Shown one piece after another: positions 49,326-59,985 of a stretch of DNA of 64,000 nt (within the stretch, counting starts at the first letter, position 1; every line of letters starts with the position of its first letter). Under the pieces are notes generated by a model, which did not search any database, was not told where the DNA came from, and worked only from the letters and a program-made list of their open reading frames with translations. Source of the stretch: Polytrichum commune. Lineage: Eukaryota > Streptophyta > Polytrichopsida > Polytrichales > Polytrichaceae. The stretch lies in the NCBI GenBank assembly GCA_950295325.1, contig OX485808.1:42555180-42619179 (forward strand). Reading direction: 5' to 3'. The position numbers were made by a program, and so were the translations under genes.

Positions 49326-51184
49326 TTACGTTCGAATCCATACTGTGGGATCATTTGCTTCAACACACCTTGGGTCCTCTTCAGACTCGTCTGTGCTGAA
49401 ATCATCATCTGTTTGGGGAGTCGCGCTCCAAAGGTGCAACTCTTGGTCATGTTGTGAGATAATTATCTTCTTGGTGGGCCGGGAGCCCTCAGCATCATGT
49501 ATGTCATTTTCATCTAGATGTGGTGTACCCTCATCTTCATCTAGATGTGGTGTACCCTCATTTTCATCTAGATGTGGTCTACCCTCATCTTCATTATAGT
49601 CTTCAGCAGTAAATGGAAGCGATCTTCCCTGATACCTCTTCCTAGTACGTTTGACACCTCTCGTAGTTCTCTGGCGCCCTCCACCCGTACCACGACTTGA
49701 GTGCACTTCATTTGTACTTCCATCTATAAAAGCATCCCCCGCTGTACTTCCACCTCCAACTCCAAGACCACCTCTTCCATTGGATTGACTGTGTGGAAGC
49801 GAAACTGATGCGGGTGGAATTGCAATTGGTACGTTCTCAGCAACATGTCGACGAACAGATTGATGGCGTGACGCCTCTATAGCAACATTTCCTGAAACAT
49901 TGTGTATAGCAACCAAAGTAGCACCCACTGTAGTTGCACGTGAAACACCCAATCTAGAAGTATTGGCAATACTTCGAGTGAGAGGACGATGTTGACGTTG
50001 TGCATGCACTTGCACCGTAGATGTGGATGCAATTTTTTGAAGAGCACGAAATCGAGTTGTAGGCATTTCAAGAACATTGGGCGTTTGATCTTCTATACGA
50101 TGGTTGGATATGAGGGAGGTGTCCATAGATTCAGAATGTACCGTGGCTGGAAGTGGATCCTGTTGAACATGCGTTGGCTCATTTGCGGGTAGTACATTGT
50201 CACCTCCACCAAAAGAAAGAGAATCGCTCCGAGGTTGCAAGGAATCTACTTCAATTCCTACATTCTCAATTGCCCCATAGCAACATTATGGTCAGAGCGA
50301 AAACCTTGTCCAGTATGGAGGGTTTCAAAAGGTGGTCCTCCAATAGACCCCTCATGATCGTCATGCATTCCGTCGTTATGGTGGGGGACATCCGCTTCAT
50401 CAAAATTAAACATCCCAAGGTTTCCATCACTACCATTGCCATCCTCATCTTCAGAATCATGATTCTCTGAGTCGAGGTCATCCAAATAAAAGTCGATGTC
50501 ATCAACATTGTTGTCGTCATCATTTCCGGCCCTATCATTTGGATCCACGTCATCTTCGTTATCATCTTCTTCGTTAAGGTCATCGTCAGAATGGACCTCA
50601 TTCAATTTGTACCATTGCGCAGGTTTTGGGCCCCTCCGATGTCGAATGAGCCTACTATTGGTATATATGTAGACGAGGTCCTCAGCACGACTATGCTTCA
50701 AGCGATTGCGACTCTTGTTGTGAACATATGAGTACATGCTCCAATTGCGTTCACATGCGGATGCGGAACATACTTGTGCAAGGATACGTCTTGCTATTGT
50801 TTGGAGGGTTTTAGCTCCACCTCCCATTGCAGTCCACCATTCATGGAGAGGTGCGGCATGCACGTTTGGGTCAGTAGAATCAGCAAAAGGCCCTCGATTT
50901 TCAAGGAAATCTTGGTATTGGTGGAGGATTTGGACATAAGTGTCCTCATCTGGAGCAAGCCTGCAAAGAACTCGATTTAGGATTGTCCTCGAATTCTCAT
51001 CCTCATGGAGTGGGGCCCAACCACGTAGAAGCGGATTTAACGTCGTTCCAGCCCAATGAAGATCATTCAACATCAACCTCCATCTATTTTGAAACGTTAG
51101 TATAGCATTTGCAGCAAACTCAAGGATTAAGCGAAATGGAGGTTTACTGAATCCACGAATATGGGTTTGTAAATCATGCATGAC
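49326..51184 (-). pseudogene. hAT-family transposase, C-terminal half, truncated by a retrotransposon
   Basis: The frame comes out of the left edge of the LTR at 51184 and runs to a TAG at 50258-50260. It contains the hAT C-terminal dimerisation signature: LHEWW..., ARRILAQVCSASACERNWS, then NRLKHSRAEDLVYI. A long acidic D/E/N tail follows. A second open frame (50240-49326, extending upstream to about 50279) overlaps its end and continues with a low-complexity tail rich in S/T/R with an imperfect 12-residue DEN/EG-PHLD repeat. The two may be one protein split by a small indel, or be joined by splicing. The N-terminal BED finger and the DDE catalytic part are missing: they should lie beyond the retrotransposon but are not seen after 61593. 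The first ~20 codons of the ORF as drawn lie in the LTR and are not transposase. Confidence 0.8.
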
Positions 51185-51885
51185 TGTGAGCCCAAAAGGG
51201 TGCCCACATTTAGTCTTAGACCCTTGAAACGTTAGTTGATGCACTTTGAAGTAGCATGTTACTTTACAAAAATATAAAAAGAGTGAAATGTTAGTCTTAG
51301 AAGTACCATGTTGTAAGAGGCTAGGATGTGAGTTGTTATTGTGTTTTTACCTTCGGAAGGATTTGAGTGAATGAGGATAGGTAAGGAGAACTTGGATTGA
51401 GTAGTTAGTGAGTAGGCTAGTACAAATGGATGGAGACAACCAAAGTGACTCAAGAGGCAAGTGCATTCGAATTGGGATGAATGGAGGATCACATGGAGCG
51501 CACAAGTGGACCACCTCATCATGGCCACTTAATGGGGAAGGCCCAAGGAAGAATGCAAGGTGGAGGATAAGCAAATTCTCAAAGCACCAATCAAATCACG
51601 AGTTAAGCATCGTGGTTTGAATTAAGTGGTGAGCGACGATTTGGGAAAGTAAGGGGAGAAAGTTATGGCGGCGGAAAGCGAAGGAGGCTAAGTTTGGGTT
51701 GAAGCATCCCAAGTTTGGTAAAGTGTGGTAGGTAGAAAGCCAAGGCTAGTTAAATGTTCGAAGTAGGATCCTTGTTGATCATTTGAGGGAGGAAGGCTTA
51801 GAAGAGAGGATTGGCGCCTACTAAGTAGGAGGAAATCTCAAGGGCTTATCGTGAGCCTTGAGGGTGCTCACCCCCTCAAGCTTAC

Positions 51886-51893
51886 TATATAAT
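51886..51893 (+). promoter_or_regulatory. LTR TATA box (5' LTR)
   Basis: TATATAAT, with the CT-rich sequence TCCCTCATTCTTCCCTCAC starting just downstream, as expected at a plant LTR transcription start. The same box in the 3' LTR is at 60687-60694. Confidence 0.65.
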
Positions 51894-52401
51894 CCCTCAT
51901 TCTTCCCTCACTCATCCTCTCTTTCCTTTGTGCTCCAAGGCACCCCACGAGTTATAAGTGTGGGTGTGGGAAGCCATATTGGAGCACATGTGTGTGCTTA
52001 GTTTTTAGTTTGAGAGCCAAGGCTTGTTAGCCTTGAAGAGGGCTTGACCTCTTGGTAGAATTAGTGTTGACGTGAAGGATTTTAAAGTTAATTCATGATT
52101 CCAATTTGTGGTACTTAAAGTTCATGTTTTGAATACACGTGGTTGCAAGTTCCATGTTTAAGAGTTGAGCACTTGATGTTGTGATGAGTGCAAAAATATA
52201 CTTGTGTGGATTAGTTAGTCTTAGTGAAGTTAGGAAATTCTCTCTCCCCCTCTCCTCTCTAGGATTTTAGGATTTTAGGATTAGAGAAGAATTGTGTGAT
52301 TAGAAAGGGGTTGTTAGTAGAATTAGGGAAATTAGGTAGGAAGATTAGTTAAGGGCTTGAATAATTAGTGAGGTAGTTGGGGATTACAACTACAAAGTTG
52401 T

Positions 52402-52636
52402 GGGTTCATGAAGGAGCTGGGTTTGTTTAGTTAGAAAGTAAAGAGCTGGGTTTATGAAGGAGCTGGGTTTGTTTAGTTAGAAAGTAAAGAGCTGGGTTTA
52501 TGAAGGACCTGAGTTTGTTTAGTTAGAAGCTAAGGAGCTGGGTTCATGAAGGAGCTGGGTTTATGAAGGAGCTGGGTTTGTTTAGTTAGAAGCTAAGAAG
52601 CTGGGTTTATGAAGGAGCTGGGTTTATGAAGGAGCT
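52402..52636. repeat. 17-bp tandem repeat (GAGCTGGGTTTATGAAG) within the 5' LTR
   Basis: Units of GAGCTGGGTTYATGAAG alternate with a longer form containing GTTTAGTTAGAAAGTAAA. The 3' LTR copy (61202-61455) has one extra 17-bp unit, which fully explains the LTR length difference (1591 against 1608). Confidence 0.9.
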
Positions 52637-52775
52637 AGTTAAATCCAAGACCACTTGAAGGGTGAACCTTGCACTATGGACTCATCCAAGTCCAAATCCA
52701 ATACCGCGGAGGAATGTGAGCCCAAACCCACTACTCGGACTACGGACGCTTAAGGGTGGGGGGTTTGGCCTCACA

Positions 52776-53684
52776 TAATTGGTGCGTCCGCCGGGAGCGA
52801 AGCGGAAGGTAGTTACAAGACTTGGAGGCGACTAGGAGACTTGGAGGCAACTAGGAAAAATTGGAGACACAAACTTGAGAGAAGGGAAGGAGCACCCGAA
52901 ACTCGGTAAGTATTCTCTCTTTGGGTTACATTTGAATTCATTGTATTTCAACTATTCCTTGGAATGAATTGCATTGTCAATTACGCAAATTCATTTTTGA
53001 GGAAGGAGCGCGGCGAAGGTACGTCCTCAACCTTTTTGGGGATTTGCTAAGAATTTAAAAGGAACCTATAACCGAGTAGCTCATTAAAACATTAGAGGGT
53101 AAATTCACCTTAGGACATTGAACTTTGACACTCACCTCGGGGTGAGTCTCAAAGTTTTGGGAGTTGTCATTTCATGCTCTAGATTAAATTAATATTTCAC
53201 AAAGTTTATGGTGTTGTTACATTGAGTCACGATTGAGGGGAGTGCTAACTCACAGGGGGATGCGATTGCTCAAGGTATGTTTATTTCTTCAAAGTGAACT
53301 CATTAACTAATTAAGGAATGCCTTTTGTACTCGTGATTGTTGTTATCCGTTGTAGAGGGTAATTCCCGAATTGTGGATGGTGTGAGAAGTTGAAGGGTGA
53401 AGCCTCGACTTTTAACATAATCTACTCGGAAGGTCACCCCCTCACAATCGGTATTGTGGTGAGTGTTAATTTGCGGGAAGGTGCGGAGGTGATGCTCCGA
53501 CTTAACCAAAAAATTAACATGAACATGCCTATCCCCTATTGGGATTCTTTCACCTAAGTGGGCTTGCAGGTTCTTTTCCTCACCTCCTAAGAAAATTATA
53601 ACCACACCAAGACAAGTGAAAATATTAAGAGGGGAATTGCTAGGATTATGTGTGGTCAAGTGAGGGTCGATCGATTCTTATGGA
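52776..53684 (+). other. Primer-binding-site candidate and untranslated leader
   Basis: TGGTGCGTCCGCCGGGAG begins at 52780, four bases after the LTR, in the usual position for a tRNA primer-binding site; I cannot assign the tRNA. The rest (about 900 bp) has no plus-strand ORF before gag. An antisense ORF at 53303-53659 is unsupported. Confidence 0.6.
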
Positions 53685-55400
53685 ATGCAAGGTAGGACTC
53701 GCTCACAAAAACCAAGTTTGATAGTAGGACTAGAGAAATCTACTCGAAAGAGGCGGTCCTCTAAAATCAGTGATAGATTAGAACAAGATAATGTTAGAAT
53801 AGAGAGTTGTTTGAACGTCGAACCTAGGACTAGGTCAATTCTAGACACCTTAGAACTTGGAGCTCAACTTGAAGAGGAGATCACTCCCTCCAAATTGAGT
53901 GGTGAAACTTCTTCGGAAAATTACACACTTAGAGAAGAATTCCCGGTAGAAGTTGATAGGGGATTGTTGAATAGTTCACCGGTCACCATGGCCGAGGAAC
54001 GGGGGATGGATCCACCACCCATACCCCCAATTCCGCCCATACCTCCTATACCTCCAATAGACCCATTGGTTAGGCCAAGAGGCCTACCAATTGTGGTTCC
54101 ACAAAATTTAGCGGCGATGGATATGCCATCTCATCTCCCTAAATTTTATGGGACCAAGGATGAGGACCCCTCTCGGCACATGGAACGGTATATCGAACGG
54201 TTGGCTAGCTTCCTCATAACCGACCCGGGTTATTGGTTAGTGTGGTTTCCTACCACTCTAGAGGGGGAAGCCTATGAATGGTATCGGGATCATGCCGAGG
54301 GACATTTTAGGGGATGGGAACAATTACAAAGGGAGTTTCTTAACGAATTTAGGCCGGAAGTGGGTCAAAGTACCGCATTAAGGGCATTGTCGTCATTGAA
54401 GCAAGGAAGGGAGGAAGAAATTTCGGCTTACATTAGGAGGTTTGATTTAGTGTGCACTAGATTTGTGGGTACCATGCTCAACGACGACACGCTAAAGCAA
54501 TTTTTCATTCAAGGGTTTTTTAAGTCCGGAACTATTAGGGGTGTTCTAGAAAGGAATCCCTTGACCTTGGCGGATGCCAAGCGTGCGGCTAGAGATATTG
54601 AAAACTTGGATAAAGATCACGAAAGGCTATGGAGAAGGGAGGATGAATTGATCCCACAATTCATCCCCATACGCCCTAGGGTGGTAGCGGTAGAACCCGC
54701 TAAGTATGAGAACCAAATTCCATATGCCATTGTGGACACCGGTCCCCGACCTTTAGCGGTTAGGGAACCGGCACCTCTTTTGGCACTACCGGCCCCTAGA
54801 ACGGATCCACACTTGGAGGAGGTTGAGAGAAGACTAGGTGCTAGCCAACTAGGATTCCAAGAGGCTATGATAAAACAAATGCAAAGCCTCACGGATCAAA
54901 TGTCATTAATGATCCGGAGTCAACAACCGGGGCCTCCACCCCCGGTTGAGTCGGGTAGGCATTCTTCCGGATTATGGTGTGTCCAATGTGGCCAACCGGG
55001 CCACACGCGTCAATTTTGTAGAAGTGGACAAAACCGTGACCAAAGAGGAAACGGTAACCCACCTCAACAAAATCAACGAGGTCAAGCGCCACCTCACTAT
55101 GGAAATGGAAGCAATAGAGGACCACAACCTAGAGGGCAAGGTGGCCAAAATTTAGAGAAGAAGGAATTTCATCCCTTTTGTGGAAGGTGGCACGCTCAAG
55201 GACAATGTTGGTCCGAAGGTCAAGAGTTTAATTGTAGCAATTGTGGAGGAAGTCATCCCTCGGATACGTGTCGCCAACCGGACAAAATAATTAATGTCCC
55301 TTACCCGGTGGCTAATCCACAACAACAAGCAAGGGATAATATGCGAGGTGCTAGGCCACAAGGAGTGCCGGCCAATGAACTTAGGCCACCTAACTTATAG
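53685..55400 (+). CDS. gag: Ty3/Gypsy Gag polyprotein (571 aa)
   Basis: Structural protein that forms the cytoplasmic particle and packages the element's RNA. A basic N-terminus (residues 1-30) is followed by a proline run of IPP repeats (about 110-125) and the retrotransposon gag core at about 165-310 (YEWYRDHAEGHFRGWEQLQ, then EFLNEFRP, SAYIRRFD and LKQFFIQGF). A CCHC zinc knuckle has C432, C435, H440 and C445. A second cysteine cluster near 510-535 (NCSNCGGSHPSDTC) may be another metal site. The ATG at 53685 is the first in this frame that precedes the whole domain set. The frame ends at TAG 55398-55400 but continues without another stop into pol, so Gag and Pol share one frame. Confidence 0.9.
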   Translation: MQGRTRSQKPSLIVGLEKSTRKRRSSKISDRLEQDNVRIESCLNVEPRTRSILDTLELGAQLEEEITPSKLSGETSSENYTLREEFPVEVDRGLLNSSPVTMAEERGMDPPPIPPIPPIPPIPPIDPLVRPRGLPIVVPQNLAAMDMPSHLPKFYGTKDEDPSRHMERYIERLASFLITDPGYWLVWFPTTLEGEAYEWYRDHAEGHFRGWEQLQREFLNEFRPEVGQSTALRALSSLKQGREEEISAYIRRFDLVCTRFVGTMLNDDTLKQFFIQGFFKSGTIRGVLERNPLTLADAKRAARDIENLDKDHERLWRREDELIPQFIPIRPRVVAVEPAKYENQIPYAIVDTGPRPLAVREPAPLLALPAPRTDPHLEEVERRLGASQLGFQEAMIKQMQSLTDQMSLMIRSQQPGPPPPVESGRHSSGLWCVQCGQPGHTRQFCRSGQNRDQRGNGNPPQQNQRGQAPPHYGNGSNRGPQPRGQGGQNLEKKEFHPFCGRWHAQGQCWSEGQEFNCSNCGGSHPSDTCRQPDKIINVPYPVANPQQQARDNMRGARPQGVPANELRPPNL

Positions 55401-58400
55401 TATGACCATAGTAATGCTAGGCAAACTTTTCATCCACCGGCGGGCTTGCAAACTACAACCGGTTACATTCCAATACAAAATAGACAAGGAGTTCCACCTA
55501 ATGGTAGTAACGGGAGACAAGCGCCTCCAACGGATCCGGGACCATCTAACTCCCAAGATGTTAGGTTCATGGATGGAGTGTTGGAGGCCACATGTGATGA
55601 CATGATTCCTCTCCCAACGAGAATTGGAGAGGAGCAAAGTCAATGGCCTCCTCACACCAATGCTATTACATATGAGTTAGTGAAGGGTAAGGGTGTGGTT
55701 GAAGAAGCACCTGCACTAGCGGTAACTACTAGGGCTAGGAGAGGGGATGCCCCGTTGGAGGTAGGAATAGGAGAGCAAGGAAATTACTCTTCGGATGAAG
55801 AGATTAATCTCTCCGAGTTGGATAGGGTAGCTAGAAGAGCTACTAAGGATGTGGAGAGGGAAAATATAATTTTACAAGATAGGGAGAGGACTAATGCGGT
55901 ACATGACTTGGATAATAGCGATGTGGGTGAATGGGAAGGACCGGGGGTTCCCGTAGACGAATTCGACGTAGTGGGTAATTCTAAGGTGGAAAGATCTACC
56001 GGGTACGACTTGTGGGCGGACCTTAGTACACTCAAGGCGGATATTACTTTCGGCCAACTATTGGAAATTTCACCCACGGCAAGGAAAACATTAAAGGAGG
56101 GAATGCCGGTACACAAGAGGATGAGGAAGGTGAAAGCTAAAATAGCCGCTAGGATCCAATCACAAGGTGGAAGAGACGTGAAAGCTATAGAAATAGAAGT
56201 TGTTATAGTAGATAAGGTGGTTCCTAATGTGCTAGTCGACGGAGGGAGTAGTCTAAATATACTACCGGAGGATACTATGAAAAAATTGGGACTTGGACTC
56301 ACGAGGCCTTCACCTTTGGTCATAAATATGGCAAATCAAAGTTCGACTACGCCTTTGGGGATGATCAAGGATTGTAGAATGACTACGGGAGGTGAGGAGT
56401 ACTTGGTCACCTTCCATGTCATTAAAATGCACTCCAACAAGGACACCTTCCCCATTTTGCTAGGTAGGCCTTGGTTGCGGATGGCGAATGCTATGGTCAA
56501 TTGGGGTGGACCTAAACCATCCATCACTTATGGTCCGGAGGGTAATAGGGTCATAGTGTCCATTGGTTCATTAGAAGGATGGATGAAGAAGGAGATGTAT
56601 TTGCCATTGGAGAAGGAAATTGATGACTTAAACGAGAATGAGATTGGCAAGGCATTGGTGGGAGTCGTCCATCCCGAAGGTCAAAGGGTTGTTATAGATT
56701 CGGGCTCGGGAAGTCTAGGTCCTAATTTTTACAATTATGGGGATAATGGGGATTATGCCCAATGGCTAAGGGAGTACCCCGAGTCCGAGGTTGATGTAAT
56801 GGTTACATTTCACCAAGTAGGCTTAGGGAGTGAATTTCCTAGTGTTAGTTTAGGAGAGGGCTCATTGTTGGAGCCATGTGAGGTGCTCACCGAGGAAGAG
56901 TGGATTAGCGGTGGGTTAACACCTTGGGTAGATGACGTGGAAGAGGGTGAGGTTAGTTTAATTCATGTAGATGGGACTCAAGAGGAGGATGTGATTATTG
57001 AGTCATCGAAATTGGAGGAGCCTTTACATTTCAAGACCACGTCTACGGGGATAGTTGTAGGTCAAGATGTGAAAGATTACCCCAATGTGCCTTCCGATTG
57101 GTATCGGAACAAAGAGGAACAAGCACATGTGTCGGAAGCGGATTGGCGGTACGTGGATGTGAAATTAAAGAATGGAAAAACCCGACAAATGAAGATGGGC
57201 TCCAAATTGGGGGAGAAAGAGGTTAGGGAGTATAGCAATTTGGTGGATGACTTTAGTGATACTTTTGCATGGTCCTACGATGAGCTTAAGGGAATTCCTA
57301 GGGAAATGGTAGAGCACCGGATTCCTTTAATTCCGGGGGCGAGGCCAATTAGACAAAAGGAGAGGAGGATGAATCCTCAATTGCAATTGTTGGTGAAAGC
57401 GGAATTGGAAAGGTTATTGAAGGCCGGGTTTATCAAGCCGGTGGAAATCACGGATTGGGTTTCTCCTATGGTCTTAGTAAAGAAAAAAAATGGGAAATTA
57501 AGGGTTTGTGTCGACTATAGGAAATTGAATTCGTGCACACAAAAGGATCACTTCCCCTTACCTTTTATCACCTTGTTGCTTGAGGAGGTTGGAGGTCATT
57601 CGCGATATACCTTTATGGATGGGTATGCGGGTTATAATCAAATTTCCATAGCCCTCCAAGATATCCATAAAACGGCTTTTACTACACCTTGGGGTACTTT
57701 TGTGTGGGTAGTGATGCCATTTGGGTTATGTAATGCCCCGGCTACTTTCCAACGATTAGTAATGTATATCTTCACCGACTTGTTGTTCAAATCCATGACC
57801 GTCTTTGTGGACGATTTTAGCACACAAAGTAATGTGGATGATCACCTACATTGTGTTAGGGAGGCATTGGTTAGGTGTAGGAAGATGAGGTTAGCATTGA
57901 ACCCGGATAAGACATTTTTGGGAGTGAATAAGGGAGTGTTGTTGGGTTATGTTGTTAGTGAGAAAGGTAGAGAACCCGATCCGGATAAGATTGCGGCCAT
58001 AAGCGACTTGGCAACTCCAACCAATTCCAAGGGGATCTCTAAGTTGTTAGGACATGTGGGATGGTACCGGGAACTTATTCCTAATTTTTCAAAGATAGCG
58101 GTGCCCATTACCCATTTGCTCAAAAAGGATGTCAAATTCGAGTGGACGGATGCTTGTCAAAAAGCCTTTGAGGAATTGCGGGATAGGTTGAGCACCTATC
58201 CGGTGTTGATACCACCCAATTGGGGTAAACCTTTTCACGTCTATTGTGATGCTAGTAATGTGGCAATAGGGAGTGCGCTTTGTCAAGCAACGGGAGAAAA
58301 AGAGAAGGATCAACCTATAGCTTATGCGAGTAAGCAATTGACCCCCGCCGAAAGAAACTACTCTACAACGGAGAGGGAGTGCCTAGCCATGGTGTTTTCC

Positions 58401-59924
58401 GTTAAAAAGTTTAGGCATTACCTCATGTGCAACCCGGTTGTATTTTTTGTTGACCACATGGCTATCAAGTATCTAATTAACAAGGCGGAGTTAAGTGGTA
58501 GGTTAGCTAGGTGGGTTTTGTTATTAGAAGAATTCGACTACACGGTGGAATATAAACCGGGTCGTATGCATTTACAAGCGGACCACTTGTCTAGGTTGTC
58601 GGAGGAGATAGGAAAAAATCCGGTAAATGATATGTTAGTAGATGATAGCCTCTTTGTGGTCACTTCTACACCGGAGTGGTATGCGGGCATAGTGGAATTT
58701 CTAACAACCCACAAGTTGCCCAAAGAGTGGACAAAAGAAGAGAGAAGGAAGGTGAGGGTAAATAGTAGGCAATTTGTTGTAGTGGGCCATAGATTGTTTA
58801 GAAGGGGGTCCGATGGTATTTTACGACGATGCGTGTCAAAAACGGAGGTTGAAGCGATTTTAATCGCTTGCCACGATAGCGCTTGTGGCGGTCACTTCTC
58901 GGGTCAACTCACCGGGCAAAAAATACTTAGAGCGGGCTACTTTTGGCCTACACTATTTAAGGACGCCCATGACTATGTAAGGAAATGCGACGCTTGCCAA
59001 CGGTATGCCCGAGACGACCTTAGAATGGAGATGCCTTTACATGTATCATTACCCTTAATTCCTTTCGAAAAATGGGGCATCGACTATGTGGGTGAGGTCC
59101 ATCCCCAATCTTCAAAAGAAATGAAATATATTGTGGTGGCAACCGAGTACCTCACCAAGTGGGCGGAAGCCAAAGCGGTGAAGACCGACACGGCGGAACA
59201 CGCGGCAACATTTATGTACGAAAACATAATTTCGCGGTTCGGGGTGCCGAAGATCCTAGTAAGCGATAGGGGTACTCACTTTTTGAATGACTTGATTCGA
59301 GAGATGACAGAGAAATTTAAAATTGATCACCGGAAGACTACTCCCTACCACCCACAAACCAATGGACAAACGGAAAGGGTTAACGGAATTTTGGTGAGTA
59401 TACTACGCAAGACGGTTATAGACTCGAAGCGGGATTGGGATACGAAACTAACGGCGGCACTTTGGGCATACCGTACAACCTATAAGGTAACTACGCGTGC
59501 TACACCATTTTCCTTAGTCTATGGTCTTGAAGCGACACTACCAATCGAATATGAAGTCGAGTCACTTAGGGTGGCCGTGAGTACGAGACTTACCGAAAGT
59601 CAATCCTTACGAAATCGACTAACCGATTTGGAAGCACTTGACGAAGGGAGGAGAATGGCGGCTCAACATATTGAGGCAATCCAAAGAAGGAGAAAGATTA
59701 CTTTCGACAAACGACATAAGAGAAGGGCCCTAACACCGGGAATGATGGTCATGATTCAAGACGCACGAAAGCTTGAATTTCCGGCGAAATTCAATGCGGT
59801 ATGGTTAGGACCTTACCTTGTCTATGAGGTCTTTCCTAATAATTCAATTCAATTGGAAACGTTGAATGGTGAGCTCTTTCCTACCCGTACAGCGGGAAGT
59901 AGATGTAAGGAGTACCGAGCTTGA
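55401..59924 (+). CDS. pol: Ty3/Gypsy Pol polyprotein: protease, RT, RNase H, integrase
   Basis: It continues the gag frame after one TAG and has no stop until 59922-59924; it contains no ATG near its start, so expression needs Gag fusion or readthrough. Numbering from the TTG at 55446: an aspartic protease with LVDGGSS (D265; the active site reads DGG rather than DSG/DTG); an RT with FVDDF (D789, D790) in place of the common YLDD; an RNase H with YCDAS; an integrase with an HHCC zinc site (CHDSACGGHF..CDACQRY) and catalytic D1213, D1274 and E1310 (35 residues between the last two). The C-terminus ends without a chromodomain. All catalytic residues appear present, so activity may depend only on the TAG and on silencing. 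Confidence 0.92.
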   Translation, partial: YDHSNARQTFHPPAGLQTTTGYIPIQNRQGVPPNGSNGRQAPPTDPGPSNSQDVRFMDGVLEATCDDMIPLPTRIGEEQSQWPPHTNAITYELVKGKGVVEEAPALAVTTRARRGDAPLEVGIGEQGNYSSDEEINLSELDRVARRATKDVERENIILQDRERTNAVHDLDNSDVGEWEGPGVPVDEFDVVGNSKVERSTGYDLWADLSTLKADITFGQLLEISPTARKTLKEGMPVHKRMRKVKAKIAARIQSQGGRDVKAIEIEVVIVDKVVPNVLVDGGSSLNILPEDTMKKLGLGLTRPSPLVINMANQSSTTPLGMIKDCRMTTGGEEYLVTFHVIKMHSNKDTFPILLGRPWLRMANAMVNWGGPKPSITYGPEGNRVIVSIGSLEGWMKKEMYLPLEKEIDDLNENEIGKALVGVVHPEGQRVVIDSGSGSLGPNFYNYGDNGDYAQWLREYPESEVDVMVTFHQVGLGSEFPSVSLGEGSLLEPCEVLTEEEWISGGLTPWVDDVEEGEVSLIHVDGTQEEDVIIESSKLEEPLHFKTTSTGIVVGQDVKDYPNVPSDWYRNKEEQAHVSEADWRYVDVKLKNGKTRQMKMGSKLGEKEVREYSNLVDDFSDTFAWSYDELKGIPREMVEHRIPLIPGARPIRQKERRMNPQLQLLVKAELERLLKAGFIKPVEITDWVSPMVLVKKKNGKLRVCVDYRKLNSCTQKDHFPLPFITLLLEEVGGHSRYTFMDGYAGYNQISIALQDIHKTAFTTPWGTFVWVVMPFGLCNAPATFQRLVMYIFTDLLFKSMTVFVDDFSTQSNVDDHLHCVREALVRCRKMRLALNPDKTFLGVNKGVLLGYVVSEKGREPDPDKIAAISDLATPTNSKGISKLLGHVGWYRELIPNFSKIAVPITHLLKKDVKFEWTDACQKAFEELRDRLSTYPVLIPPNWGKPFHVYCDASNVAIGSALCQATGEKEKDQPIAYASKQLTPAERNYSTTERECLAMVFSVKKFRHYLMCNPVVFFVDHMAIKYLINKAELSGRLARWVLLLEEFDYTVEYKPGRMHLQADHLSRLSEEIGKNPVNDMLVDDSLFVVTSTPEWYAGIVEFLTTHKLPKEWTKEERRKVRVNSRQFVVVGHRLFRRGSDGILRRCVSKTEVEAILIACHDSACGGHFSGQLTGQKILRAGYFWPTLFKDAHDYVRKCDACQRYARDDLRMEMPLHVSLPLIPFEKWGIDYVGEVHPQSSKEMKYIVVATEYLTKWAEAKAVKTDTAEHAATFMYENIISRFGVPKILVSDRGTHFLNDLIREMTEKFKIDHRKTTPYHPQTNGQTERVNGILVSILRKTVIDSKRDWDTKLTAALWAYRTTYKVTTRATPFSLVYGLEATLPIEYEVESLRVAVSTRLTESQSLRNRLTDLEALDEGRRMAAQHIEAIQRRRKITFDKRHKRRALTPGMMVMIQDARKLEFPAKFNAVWLGPYLVYEVFPNNSIQLETLNGELFPTRTAGSRCKEYRA

Positions 59925-59985
59925 CTAGGCAACTTACCCTTGGAGCAAGAGATGTTTGGATTCATCCCCCGATGGTCGCCAATTA

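Larger units (their letters stand above)
51185..52775 (+). repeat. 5' LTR (1591 bp)
   Basis: It begins TGTGAGCCC and ends GGCCTCACA. A TATA box, TATATAAT, is at 51886-51893, followed by a CT-rich stretch likely to hold the transcription start. A 13-bp palindrome CCTACTAAGTAGG is at 51817-51829. A 17-bp repeat region (52402-52636) precedes the conserved 3' end. Two antisense ORFs (51259-51574) recur in the 3' LTR and are not genes. Confidence 0.95.

Noticed and set aside
49328..49340. tRNA B-box GTTCGAATCC
   Set aside because: No A box or cloverleaf upstream; the sequence belongs to the hAT tail coding frame.
51259..51620. ORFs of 70-89 codons repeated exactly at 60060-60421
   Set aside because: They lie inside the two LTRs and are conserved only because the LTRs are nearly identical; no domain.
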